Assembly (NCBI GenBank): GCA_027924585.1
Contig: BSBM01000007.1
Span: 6,836,001 to 6,900,000 of the forward strand
DNA: 64,000 nt
DNA from: Larix kaempferi
Taxonomy: Eukaryota > Streptophyta > Pinopsida > Pinales > Pinaceae
Direction: 5' to 3'
Positions 44,640 to 56,440 of the stretch are shown in pieces. How positions within the stretch are numbered: the first letter of the stretch is position 1; every line of letters starts with the position of its first letter. Both the position numbers and the translations under genes were made by a program. The notes below the pieces were generated by a model that saw only the letters and a program-made list of their open reading frames with translations, did not search any database and had not been told where the DNA came from.

Positions 44640-46500
44640 GCATCAACCAAAATATAAGGTTGGATGCTTTCTACCAAAAGCATACATTTTTGGTGTAGAT
44701 GAAGTAGGAACCAATGGTCAAGTACAGTAACCAGAAGCTTTTGAAGAAATTTTGAAGCAACTTGGTGAATAAAGATTGACAAACGTCCAATGGATTATTG
44801 AAGAATTTGTTGAACATACTGAAGAAGGAGAACACTTCAGTGTATATATTTTTATAAATCCTGTTCATGTTGAAATTAGAGTTAAGGTTAGAGAGGAATA
44901 TCCATCCTTGAATACAATGGAAAAGAAAGGGAATATCAATTTGATGTTTTTAAATTCCAAAGTAGGAAACCCATGAGAAAACAAGAATGAAAACATAAAT
45001 CCTTTTTCTCTTCCCCATTTCCATGGGTTTACTATTGAAGACCCAAATACTTTTTTCTTTGAGTTTGAATCTCTTTGTATAACTTATGACTGCGCAACAT
45101 ATATGCCTAAAAGGTTTTACTCTTTCCTTCCACATGGAAATGAAGCAAATTTAATATGGTTGATGAGCTTGGAGGGAAATAGTATCAACAATCAAGATAA
45201 AATGAAGTAGACATTCATTGAGAAATATATGGATTATTGCAAAGCTTGAGACACTAGGGATACAATGTTTTAAATGGTATAAGGAAAAATAATCCCTAGA
45301 ATATCATGAAGAGAGGTTCTACATCAACTCTAAGAGAGCTCATACTTTCACATTTAGATGAAGAACCTCTTATTAGTACTTATGGGTGTGAATAGGATCT
45401 GATGGAAACCTTGAACCTCTTTGCAAATGGTAATATTTTTTAGCTTTCATATGAAAACATAAAGCAAGTGTTCAAGAACTACTCCATAGATGCAGGTAAA
45501 AATAATATAGGATGCAAAAATATTATCTCAAAGTCATCAAAAGCAACAACAAATATGACAAAATCTAAAATGGGGACCTTATCGTAGGACATGAAGATTG
45601 ATATACTACATTAATTGGCTATGCAATTGGATACTATGAAGATCAAAAGGAAACAAAAAGAGGTTGAAAGAGATTTAGTTGTTTTCTGCCCTAAATGCAT
45701 AAGGAAGCATGATAAGAATGAATTTCCATGACACAATAGAGGATTATGGAATCTGTGAGGAGAATCATCCTAAGAAATTTCCAATCTTTATTTGATTTGA
45801 AGGCCATGTACCAAGAAGAAAAGGAAAATATGGAGTAACTATGCTTCATCAACTAAAGAAGGCAAGGACCACAAAGACAATTCCAATAAGGTATGCCTGA
45901 TTCACATCCTCAATGTTTCAATCTACTTATATTAATTAGATGTATGCTCATCTTACAATGTGGCACCCCCTTAGTCAACCAAATTGACAATTACAAAAAC
46001 AAATGCCACAATAGTGGTAGTATCTTCCTCAATGTCATCCTTTTCCATTTCAACCTACACAACAATTTCAAGGCCAATGTATTAATCCTCCATAGTATTG
46101 GAGACCTCAAGGACCACAACAACAACCTTTGTTTCCACATCCTACACCTCCTACAAAAAGTACTATCATGTAGGTTCCTAAATAACCACAAATGCTTGTC
46201 CAACTAGCATAAAACCACAAAAATAGAAAGGTCTAACTAGTTTATAATAAAGAGTGAGAAAATATCCAACCTACTCATTAAATCTATTGGTCAAATGAGT
46301 TTATCTTTGCTCAAGAAGCGTGGTGACAACTCCTTTTCTTTCACTCATTACTGAACCAATAAAAGATTGACACTACCTTATTATTAAAGGAAACATATGA
46401 GGACACATTCCTCCCAAATTACATGGTAAAATTTTGTTATGAAATGGATCAATAAATAATTTGTCACCTACTTGGAGATTTTGGGGTCAAAATATTGGAT
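44640..46500 (+). pseudogene. Gypsy gag remnant (element F)
   Basis: Decayed gag of yet another gypsy element. At about 45000-45240 the chain reads LPHFHGFTIEDPNTFFFEFE, ITYDCATYMPKRFYSFLPHG, NLIWLMSLEGNSI and FIEKYMDYCKA, the retrotransposon gag domain with its Leu/Trp pattern. Before it (44776-44976) lies a short open frame with VQWIIEEFVE, probably the N-terminus. After it come broken segments (EEPLISTYGCE, LSYENIKQVFKNYS), a Pro/Gln-rich stretch at 45930-46190, and at 46440-46510 a fragment LLGDFGVKILDELAC that looks like later polyprotein. Stops are frequent. No LTR assigned; the left edge meets the TSD of D. Confidence 0.65.
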
Positions 46501-46509
46501 GAATTGGCT

Positions 46510-47508
46510 TGTAGAGCCCATTTTATGGGTAAGAGCCCATTTTATGGGTAAGACTCATTTTGCAGATTTGGGGTCCGGAACCTTTCGGGGCCTGTTTGAG
46601 GGACAAAACGACATTTTATGGGGTAAAGAAACCCATTGTGTCATGAGGTGATTCCACACTCCGAGACCTTTCCAATAGTCTAAATATTTCCTTAATGAGA
46701 GTCTGTATGCAAAAGTTATGCCTCCCACAAGTTGACCTATCTCAAGATTGCCTGTTTGAGGGTCAAAACGACATTTTCTGGGGTAAAAAAACCCATTGTT
46801 AACAAAATGTGTCATGGGGTGATTCTACACTCCGAGACCTTTCCAACATCCTAAAGATTGCCTCAATGAGAGTATGTATGCAAAATTTATTCCTCCCGAA
46901 AGTTGACCTATCAAGTTGACCACCATGGTATCGAGTGGATTCCATGTTATCTCTCATTTTCACACATGTGGATTTAGTCTTGTGTGGACCTTCAAAAAAA
47001 TTCTAGAAGGAACAAAGCCCTAACCCTAATCGGGAGTTGAGGCATACAAAAACTGTGAAATTAACCCTAGATGACTATTGGGTTATGTTAAATATCGACC
47101 CGCTAAAAGAAGAAGGGAGCCATTCTTTTGATGTATTGTATTTTTCCATAGTTGAGCAACAACACATGAGTAGATTTTAGAGCAGAACATAGGAGAAGAG
47201 ATCCTGTAGTAGCCATTCTAGCCGTAGAGTCATAGGTAACTCCATAGAGAGTACCATTTCCTTGTATATGCAGTTTGATATAAAGAGCAAGGCATAGTCC
47301 TCATTTGTGGCTCGGTTTTTCCCCATAGTGGGTTTTTCGAGGGTATATCTTATGTTATTGTGTGGATTGTGTACTTATTTTCTCCATTTTCTCTTCCAAT
47401 TCCATTGTATTCGATATTTTATGAAATCAAATTAACACAATGAACTGAGTTGTAAGATCCATTGTAATGAAATGATCCAATTGAATATCCATGACAGTTT
47501 ACTGATCA
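46510..47508 (+). repeat. 5' LTR of element G
   Basis: Starts TGTAGAGCCCATTTTATGGG and ends GTTTACTGATCA just before the PBS. The start is supported by a diverged inverted copy at 60861-60095 that begins TGTAGGGCTCATGTTATGGG. A 165-bp tandem duplication lies inside (46586-46920). Confidence 0.75.
46586..46920 (+). repeat. 165-bp tandem duplication in LTR of G
   Basis: Both units start GCCTGTTTGAGGG (T/ACA)AAAACGACATT (about 46588 and 46750) and share CACTCCGAGACCTTTCCAA and AAGTTGACCTATC ends. The related LTR on - near 60.5 kb has one unit only. Confidence 0.8.
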
Positions 47509-47511
47509 TAT

Positions 47512-47523
47512 TGGTATCATAGC
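47512..47523 (+). promoter_or_regulatory. Primer-binding site of element G
   Basis: TGGTATCATAGC, one mismatch from the initiator-Met site, three bases after the LTR end. Confidence 0.8.
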
Positions 47524-47599
47524 AGTTTTTCTTTGGGTTTTGTGGGTAATCACAGGATCCAGTAGTTGGTGAAAAAAAAGTCTTTAAACCCTAGGAGTG

Positions 47600-48720
47600 G
47601 TGGATGATTCTGTTCAAGGAGCAGCAAATGATTATGAGTAGCGATTTTCAAAACTAGAAATACAAGTCGTCGATATCTCACGCAACATGTCAATCCTCGT
47701 GGAAAATATAAAGAGAAAGTTCATACCTTTTGGGGATTTTGGAGGCTCTAACTAAGATTTCATATATGAGGGGAAATCAGAAGATAAAAATGACCCAGAA
47801 AAGGAGCTGGCGAAAGAGGCCGAGAGAGAGAATCCGAGTTCCAGTACCAATATTCCTTCCTGGTCTCCCTTCAAGATGGAAGTGAAAGTCGACATCAAGG
47901 CATATCAAGGTGAGATCGATGCTTTGAAATTGAATAATTGGTTGTATTAGTTGGAGGTTTATTTCAATATCTATCAAATAGTTGAGCATCAAATTATATC
48001 ATTTTCCTAACTGAGGTCCATGCATTAACCTGGTGGGAAATCCACACATAAGCAATTAGGCTGGAGGTTGATCTACTAGTAACTAAGTGGGAGGAATTTA
48101 AAATACTCATCAAGTTCGAGTTCTACCTTATCAGGTATGTATAGGAACAATGGATCCATTTGCGTTACTTCAAGGAAAGGAAAGGGTAGAGTGTACAAGA
48201 ATACACCCCCGAGTTCAGGAACATGGAAATCATGATGGGTATCTCACCCAAGAATCCATATGTACTCCTCAAGTATCCGGGGGGTTGCATAGTCACATAC
48301 AGAGGAATGTGATGCTCTTTAATCCCATGTCAATTGATGAAGCTTGTGTATAAGCACAATACCTGGAAAACATAGTTTAGAAGAAAGGACAACCAAGTGG
48401 TTCAGAATAGAAAGAGAGCCAAGATGCTACCAAGGAGGGAAACAAGAAATGGAAGGGAAAGGAGAAGAAGACTACAACCACGACACATTGATGCAAGGTT
48501 TCAAAAAACCAATGTAAGAATTGTGATATTGATGGAACAATGAAGAAAAGTGTTGGAAGCTACATCTGAAGCTAAACCCTAAGAATCTCAATAAGGATTC
48601 CAAGAAGAAGAAATTTATAGCCATAGAGTCAAGCAAGGATTTAGAAAGAAGCTCAGATGTGGATGAAAATATTATCTTTACCACATTGTAGAAAGAGGTG
48701 AATCTGATTATCCTTCACCC
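47600..48720 (+). pseudogene. Gag of element G
   Basis: Broken frames. VKVDIKAYQGEIDALKLNNW at 47886-47945 followed by LEVYFNIYQIVEHQII is the capsid start typical of chromoviruses. A zinc-knuckle region at about 48500-48560 (QCKNCDIDG, then an indel before the His and last Cys) is followed by a Lys-rich tail and ESSKDLERSSDVDENI at about 48640. At least eight stops. Confidence 0.75.
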
Positions 48721-48729
48721 TAAGGAAGA

Positions 48730-49391
48730 GAAAGAGACGAAAAGACTCTTCCATATCAAGATCTAGGTCAAGAATACCAAGATTGATGCACTCTTCGATT
48801 CTGGTTCACAGGAAAACCTCACAGCAGAGGGTTTAGTACGCAATCTTGGATTGGAAGTACATGATCATCTCAGTCCCTACCCATTGGGATGGGTAAATAA
48901 GGATGCAGAACTCAGAGTCATGAAACAGTGCAAGACCAAGTTTTCCATAAGTGTAGAGTATGTTGATGAAGTTGAGGTAGACATAGTAGCCCTAGATGTT
49001 TGTGGTGTAGTGTTTGAAATCCCCGACATGTATATGAGGGACATGATCTTCACGAGGAGAGAAAACCAATACTTCTTGATCAAGGATGATAAATCCTTGA
49101 TAATTAAGATGCACAAAGGTAAATCAAAGATATCTTTGTTAAGTGCCAACCAAGTGAAAAATATAATCAATTCAAGTGGTAATTTGGTATTGATTTTCTT
49201 AAGACAAAATCAATAAGAAGGTGAATTGGTAAAAGTGAAGGCATCCCTAGAGGGATAAAAAATAGCAGAAAAAACAGTTGGAGATCCTTTTTCATGCATA
49301 CAGAGAAGTGTTCTAGGAGCCTAAGGGGATACATACTAAGAGGGAGGTGGAATACAAGATAAATTTATTGCTAAGTTCTCCATTAGAAAAC
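48730..49391 (+). pseudogene. Protease of element G
   Basis: KIDALFDSGSQENLTAEGLV (active Asp-Ser-Gly intact, about 48780), PYPLGWVNKDAELRVMKQCK, YVDEVEVDIVALDVCGVVF and NQYFLIKDDKSLIIKMHKGK. The frame 48851-49216 is open for 121 codons. It then links toward RT (KREVEYKINLLLSSP near 49335-49385), where element H enters. Confidence 0.85.
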
Positions 49392-51413
49392 TGTAATATC
49401 CCTTGTTAGGAATTTTATTAAAATGGCAAATTTTCACCTTTTTCCCTAGTTAGACCTTTGACTAGTTTTGAGCACTAGGTCCCCAAATTGCTCCAATTGC
49501 TCCCAAATATTTTGAGAAGGTATATGGATGATGTTAGAACATAAATATGTGTTTCAGGGATTCTTTTGTACCTTTAAAATACTTCTGCAAATAATCTTTC
49601 AATTCTGGCCAATGTAGGGAATTTTACTAGTAATTCCCTTTGACTAGTATTGGTCTCTAGGTCTCAAATTGACTCCAAATGCCTTCAAATATTCAAGGAA
49701 GGCGTATGAATGATATTAGGACTTGAATATGATGTTCAGGGATGATATATGTCCACCAAAATACCTCTAAAAACTCTCTTAATATTCTGTACCAAGTATG
49801 AAATTTTACTAGTAATTTGGGGTTCAAATCCCCCTGGGATAAGTACTGAAAATGGTTTCCCAAATGCCTCCAAACCCACTCAAATTTCTGAAAAGAGGTA
49901 GGGAATTTATTAAGTATGTTATTAAGGTCACATTTTCACCATTAATTTATTATTATATCTGTTCCAACCCTCCCCCATTCAGCTACAAAAATCACCCATT
50001 TGACCCTTGGGGAAATGACATGATTTCTTCTCCTAATGCAATTAAACTGAGTAAAAATACTTCAAATGGTAAATTACAGTACATGAAACTTTTCAAATAC
50101 ATCCATGGAAGTATATTAATCACAAATTTATCATATTATTATCCATTCATTCTAAATCATTAACAGTACATTGGTTCACAACAAGGTAGTGGGGAAATGA
50201 CATCGTTCTTTCATTAAAAATGAGATTTACACATTTCTACTTGGAATTTCGACCTGAAAATTTTTGGAGATGAAGAAAAGAGTATTTAATTCATATTAAA
50301 AAATAAATGGGGCATTAGAAGCTCCCCCAAAGAGTACAATAGCTCACCAAAAACATCCTCCCTCAAGGATCAAGAATATGCCATCAAAACTGGAAATGGT
50401 TGAAGGAGTGAGATGCAATAGAAGAAACCATGAGATACCCTATAGCTTAAACCTACAAATAAAGACTCCATTAAAGCTACAAATGAAAGTTCTGAATGGA
50501 CTTTCCTATTACCAATTGGATGGGAATCTTTCACCCTCGAAATTGGCTAAGGTAAGAAACTAGTCATCTACTAGCTCTCCCTCTTCACAAATGCAATTGC
50601 CAATTCTAAAAATGATCAAAATATGGTTATATTCTTTGTTATTGACATTTATAAATTTATAATGTCCTCCATGGGTCTAATTCCTTCCAAGAGACTCATG
50701 CCAACTCAAGTTGGGAAAATATTCCAAAGAACGCCACTTGTAAAACAATTCCTAGTCTCCCACTTCCACCAAATCACATGTAGAAGCATATTAGCTGCCC
50801 TAACACCCTTGAGCGTCCTCTTGGAGTATATTTTTATCTTTGAAATGTCATATATGTCATATGTCAGCCTTCAGGTCTGATTTGTGTCATAGGTGTCATA
50901 GCATCTTCATCATTGTTGTCATAGAGCCAGGGAATCTAGCCCAAGTGTCTCACTAGCTCCAAATTGCCTCTTCCTCTTCCATGGGAGTTACTCTTCCTCT
51001 ATATTTCAACCTCATTGACTCATTCCAAGTATTATTAAACTTATAACTCATCCCAAGAACATTAGGCTTCCCATGGATTCGAAATTGCAAGAAGAGGATG
51101 CCATGTGGCACATAAATTCTAGCTTGTGTGGGTCCCACTTCTTCCATCTGTCTTCATGATCAAATGCCACTTTGATTTTCACTTGTATATATTTATTTAT
51201 CTTATTTATTAAATATTTATGCCATCATAATGTTCCAACATCATTTATTATCCCCATTATTCCAAATCCCAAAGCTTCCACCCCAAACCTAGGAAACTAG
51301 TAATTTTCCTCCTTGGCAATTATTTGACCTTCAACATCAATTTGAAAAACTCTAATGAATAGGGCCAATTTGCTTAGGCCATTGTGACCCAATGCCAAAT
51401 TTGGGACATGACA
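49392..51413 (-). repeat. 3' LTR of element H
   Basis: On - it starts TGTCATGTCCCAAATTTGG at 51413 and ends GGGATATTACA at 49392. It is 213 bp longer than the other LTR because of one block (49961-50173). Confidence 0.9.
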
Positions 51414-51427
51414 AATCCTCATTTCTC
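51414..51427 (-). promoter_or_regulatory. Polypurine tract of element H
   Basis: The - strand reads GAGAAATGAGGATT directly before TGTCATGTCCC. Confidence 0.6.
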
Positions 51428-51462
51428 AATATTGCTTGTCCTCAAGCAATTTCAAACATGGG

Positions 51463-51756
51463 TGTTGAAAAACCTGCTTTCTGTATAATTCTCTGAAGTT
51501 GCCATTGAATTGCCCAACCTTGAGTCTTTGAGTTTCCATGAAGATTTTAGAGAGGAACCACCATGCTTGTTTCTACACTATTATGATAAATTTCACTTTA
51601 TTAAGTGGGTGTTGAAGAACATACTTTCTGTATAATTCTCTGAAGTTGCCATTGAATTTCCCAACCTTGAGTCTTTGAGTTTCCATGAAGATTTTAGAGA
51701 GGAACCACCATGCTTGTTGCTGCACTATTCTGATAAAAATCACTTTATTAAGTGGG
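51463..51756 (-). repeat. 147-bp tandem duplication at the ORF end of H
   Basis: CTGTATAATTCTCTGAAGTT recurs at 51481 and 51628; the two copies share the full 147 bp with few changes. The ORF runs through the higher copy and stops at 51573 inside the lower one. Confidence 0.85.
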
Positions 51757-54218
51757 GAATCCATCTCCCATATTGCTTGTTTCCCCAAAAAAAATGAAAC
51801 CAATGAGACAAAAATGATCCCAGGGTCCCATTGCTTGTATTGCACCCCAACAATTAATAGTGCTCTCCAACCCATACCATCAGATAAGAGGATTCCTGGA
51901 TCCCATTTTCTTATATGCATTCTTCCAAACATCATGAGTACAAAATATATATCATCAAAGTACATAACAACATAATGAAAATGTACATTAAGGAGATGCT
52001 TCATCAAAGAGTCTGCATGAAAGTGCTTATACCTCCAAGCATGTAGACCACCATTTTTCAAGTGCATACAATCTTCAAGTGACCCACCAAATATGCTCCA
52101 GCGACATAGGTGAGGATTCCATGTCCTATAATGCTGCTCCAAATGGATGTGATATGCATCAAAATATTCAGCCATGTATTCCTTCATCCAAGAAGTGAAT
52201 GAAGAGTCTCCACTAAAATCTGAAGCAAATAATGAGCATAAAAAACAAGGAGACTTCAAAGGACTCAAATAAGTCTCACCCATACATCCATGAATGTGAT
52301 AATCATAAAGATGTAACAAAGTATGTGGCTTCCAACAAAAATTTTCTCCCATTATAAATCTATTCACCCAAGTGTTGGATGAAGTTCCTCTAACATCAAA
52401 TGAACCAAGTGTTGAGCAAGAAAGACCATGAGTCTTCAAGTGACTCAAATGCATATCATAGGTGCATCCATGTATATGTGCATCATCATAAAGTGACATA
52501 TGATGCTGCTGCAAATGTGAATAGGAATGTGATCCAACCATGTCATCATAAAAGGTAAATCTAGGAGTTCCATACTCCTCATGTGGCACCATAAAAAAGA
52601 ACCCTTTCACCCATACTTCATTGAGATTAATGCTGCAAAACATGGAATTGTAGGATGTAGAAGAATGAACTAACTCACCCAAATGATCAAAAAGTGAAGA
52701 AGTTTCATCATGGAAAGGATCCATATGGGTAGTATCACGCAGCTCCTTCAAAAGTGTGAAACCTTTGTCATAGATTGGTTCCAATGTAGAGGAATCATAC
52801 TCTTCTTTAAAAATTGCATAACCTTCATCAAGAGACAATTCAAGTTCCTCTTCCACCACATCAAGTGTTTGGATCTCTTCAAGTTCATCTTCAAACACAT
52901 TAAGCACATTCAAATTTTCACATTTCTCATGATCCACCATGTCATGAGAATCCTCCAAACAATCTACCATTTGACAATCTGAAACATAGGAGGAAAAACA
53001 AGTATCTTGCAACTTTTCAAGAAGTTGCTCATTTTGAATTGTGAGATTATGAATATCCTCATTATTCTTCAAGTATGCATCATGTAACAATTCATTAAGC
53101 TCAAACAAATGGTTTCTATCAAAAAGAAAAGACATGATATTACCTTTGATGTGGCACATTGCTCTTTGAATCTTCTCCATGTCTTCAAGGAAGGATGTTT
53201 CCTCCAATGAAGTAGCTCTCCAACAAGAATTTGACACCAATGCTTGAGTGTCATGGAGAATGCTGAGGGACTGTTGGATTTTATTTTCATTCATCTTTAA
53301 GGACCCTTCAAGAAAATGAGGTTCTTGCAAATGAACCTCCTCATATTCTTCATTTTTGCTTGGACCAACTTCATGAAGCTCAAGTGGTGATGGGGAAGTT
53401 GATCTTGGTTTTTCTTCAACTGCTACAAGGTCTTCATTATCATGCTTAATAGAACGTGGGCTTGCAGCAATACTTTCAAAAGTGATCCCTATGTCACCAA
53501 CATATAGGTGAAAGCACCCATCAGTAGGTACTCCTTCATAGTTTAAGTATCCATCAGTAGATGCTCTTTGGTTCATGTCTAAGCTAGAAGGTGTCTCGAA
53601 ATGATCTTCCATATTTTCAATAGAATCTTCTTCATGCTCTTGTGATGTCTCTTCATTTTTATCCTTCAAGCAATATTATGCATTTTTCCCCTTGTTTTCC
53701 TTATGATCAATATCTTTGGAATCTCTTTTTGAAGAATTCCCAAAAGTTCTCCTCAAGTGGGACATAATTTCATGCACACATATATGATACTCACTCGAAG
53801 GTTCTTTACAAGAAGGGCATAAAACTTTCTTTACTAACTCCACATCTTCATTTTTGGGCCTATTTTCAAAAACATGTTCAGCATAGTACTCAAAAGACAT
53901 GGCATTTTGTATATTTTTGCTCGAAGCAAGATATTCTTGATATTTTTTATATTGTTGGGGCAAGGTTTTATATGTTGTTGTCCATCTTTGGAACTCACTC
54001 ATAGAATTATCCTTGGTTGGTGTGACACACTCATATTCATCAGATTTAAAGTCATAAGAAGAATCTTCATTTCTCCTGAAATTGTAAGAAGTGTTGCATG
54101 ATGGCGCCTCTTCCTCGTACCATTCACATTCTGCTTCATATTGCTCATAATCATCTGCATATTCCTCATAAGAATTGTACTCATAGGATTCATCATAATA
54201 GTAAGACATGGATTCCAA
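51573..54218 (-). pseudogene. Long ORF of unknown family in element H (~880 codons, one stop)
   Basis: Two blocks in the same frame, 53676-54218 (180 codons from ATG at 54218) and 51573-53675, are split only by TAA at 53676-53678. Block 1 is Tyr/Glu-rich at its N-terminus (YYYDESYEYNSYEEYADDY), then SEFQRWTTTYKTLPQQYKKY and a Cys/His motif CPSCKEPSSEYHICVHEIM, possibly zinc-binding. Block 2 is acidic, with a helical region (EKIQRAMCHIKGNIMSFLF), coiled-coil-like NLTIQNEQLLEKLQD, and a His/Tyr/Cys-rich C-terminal half with repeated WDPGI words (RKWDPGILL, KQWDPGIIF). I recognise no enzyme. It occupies the gag-pol position after the PBS, so it may be a replaced or captured reading frame; it is better preserved than every pol ORF nearby. 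Confidence 0.7.
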
Positions 54219-54260
54219 TTATTCTTGAATGTATTTACCTAATCCACAGGTACAAGGACC

Positions 54261-54274
54261 ATGCTCTGATACCA
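54261..54274 (-). promoter_or_regulatory. Primer-binding site of element H
   Basis: The - strand reads TGGTATCAGAGCAT, a perfect initiator-Met site, one base from the 5' LTR end. It fixes the orientation of H. Confidence 0.92.
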
Positions 54275-54275
54275 C

Positions 54276-56084
54276 TGTAATATCCCTTGTTAGGAATTTT
54301 ATTAAAATGACAAATTTTCACTTTTTTCCCTAGTTAGACCTTTGACTAGTTTTGAGCACTAGGTCCCCAAATTGCTCCAATTGCTCCCAAATATTCTGAG
54401 AAGGTATATGGATGATGTTAGAAAATAAATATGTGTTTCAGGGATTCTTTTGGACCTTTAAAATACTTCTGCAAATCATCTTTCAATTCTGGCCAATGTA
54501 GGGAATTTTACTAGTAATTCCCTTTGACTAGTATTGGTCTCTAGGTCTCAAATTGACTCCAAATGCCTTCAAATATTCAAGGAAGGTGTATGAATGATAT
54601 TAGGACTTGAATATGATGTTCAGGGATGGTATATGTCCACCAAAAGACCTCTGAAAACTCTCTTAAAATTCTATACCAAGTATGCAACTTTACTAGTAAT
54701 TTGGGGTTCAAATCCCCCTAGGATAAGTACTGAAAATGGCTTCCCAAATGCCTCCAAACCCACTCAAATTTATGAAAAAAGGTAGGGAATGTATTAAGTA
54801 TGTTATTAAGGTCGCATTTTCACCATTAATTGATTATTATATCTGTTCACAACAAGGTAGTGGGGAAATGGCACCGTTCTTTCATTAAAAATGAGATTTA
54901 CACATTTCTACTTGGAATTTCGACCTGAAACTTTTTGGATATGAATAAAAGAGTATTTAATTAATATTAAAAAATAAATGGGGCATTATAAGCTCCCCCA
55001 AAGAGTACAATAGCTCAACAAAAATGCCCTCCCTCAAGGATCAAGAATATGCCATCAGAACTGGAAATGGTTGAAGGAGTGAGATACAATAGAAGAAACC
55101 ATGAGCTGCCCTGTAGGTTAAAACTGCAAATAAAGAATCCATTAAAGCTCCAAATGAAAGGTCTGAATGGACTTTCCAATTACCAATTGGATGGGAATCT
55201 TTCACCCTCGAAATTGGCTAAGGCAAGAAACTAGTCATCCACTAGCTCTCTCTCTTCACAAATGCAATTGCAAATTATACAAATGATCAAAATCTGGTTT
55301 AATTATTTGTTATTGATGTTTATAAAGTTCTAATGTCCTCCATGGGTCGAATTCCTTCCAAGAGACTCATGCCAACTCAAGTTGGGAAGATATTCCAAAG
55401 AACGCCACTTGTACAACAATTCCTAGTTTCCCACTTCCACCAAATCACATGTAGAAGCATCTTAGCTTCCCTAGCACCCTTGAGTGCACTCTTGGATTAT
55501 ATTTTTATCCCTAACATGTCATATATGTCATATGTCAGCCTTTAGGTCTTATTTTTGTCATAGGTGTCATAGCATCTTCATCATTGTTGTCATAGAGCTA
55601 GGGAATCTAGCCCAAGTGTCTCACTAGCTCCAAATTGCCTCTTCCTCTTCCATGGGAGTTACTCTTCCTCTATATTTTGACCTCATTGACTCATGCCAAG
55701 TATTATTGACCTTATAATTCATCCCAAGAACATTAGGCTTCCCATGGATTCGAAATTGCAAGAAGAGGATGCCATGTGGCACATAAATTATAGCTTGTGT
55801 GGGTCCCACATCCTCCATGTGTCTTCATGATCAAATGTCACTTAGATTTTCACTTGTATATATTTATTTATCTCATTTATTAAATATTTATGCCATCATA
55901 ATGTTCCAACATCATTTATTATCCCAATTATTCCAAATCCCAAAGCTTCCACCCCAAACCTAGGAAACTAGTAATTTTCCTCCTTGGCAATTATTTGACC
56001 TTCAACATCAATTTGAGAAACTCTAATGAATAGGGCCAATTTGCTTAGGCCATTGTGACCCAATGCCAAATTTGGGACATGAAA
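54276..56084 (-). repeat. 5' LTR of element H
   Basis: Collinear with 49392-51413 except for a single 213-bp deletion at GTTC (54845-54848). Its outer end reads ...ACATGAAA where the other copy has ACATGACA, so the terminal CA has mutated. Confidence 0.9.
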
Positions 56085-56089
56085 AAAAC

Positions 56090-56440
56090 ATCCAACTATA
56101 TAGAGAGTTTTTCATAGAAGTAGATGAAGTGAAGAAGCAGTTGCAATGGTTGTTGGAGTATGGCATGATCCGACCAACTACCTCACCTTATGGGTCACCT
56201 ACCATCATAGTAGCCAAGAAGGATGGGACTTGGAGGATGTGTATTGAATACGGAGCCTTGAACAAGATCACACTCAAGAATTACTACCCTCTACCTAGGA
56301 TCGATGATCCGATGGACAAATTGCAGCATGCCAAGTACTTCACCAAGTTGGATCTCAAATCCGGATACCACCAGGTGGGAGTGAATTACAAAGAAACCTA
56401 GAAGACCTCCTTCAAGGTAGGAAAGGTCTATATGAATGGG
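56090..56440 (+). pseudogene. RT start of element G after insertion H
   Basis: The chain reads IQLYREFFIEVDEVKKQLQW, EYGMIRPTTSPYGSPTIIVA, KKDGTWRMCIEYGALNKITL, YYPLPRIDDPMDKL, YFTKLDLKSGYHQV (first catalytic Asp). A TAG at 56399-56401 and then loss of similarity after about 56440 end it. Its first codons continue the protease-RT link cut at 49391. Confidence 0.9.

Larger units (their letters stand above)
49392..56084 (-). mobile_element. Pol-less LTR element H with a long ORF
   Basis: LTRs of 2022 bp (49392-51413) and 1809 bp (54276-56084) flank 2.9 kb of internal DNA. PBS and ORF direction set the - strand. TSD is AAAAC at 49387-49391 and 56085-56089; without the element the host pol frame of G reads on in phase. 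There is no protease, RT or integrase, so it must use enzymes of another element. Size and structure fit a large non-autonomous derivative (LARD-like), but it keeps one long reading frame, which is unusual. Confidence 0.9.
46510..56440 (+). mobile_element. Chromovirus-type gypsy element G, split by H and truncated
   Basis: LTR 46510-47508, PBS, gag, protease and the first part of RT, with element H inserted in pol between protease and RT. The polyprotein stops being recognisable after 56440, so RNase H, integrase and the 3' LTR are lost. The gag and protease style matches chromoviral gypsy elements. Confidence 0.8.
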
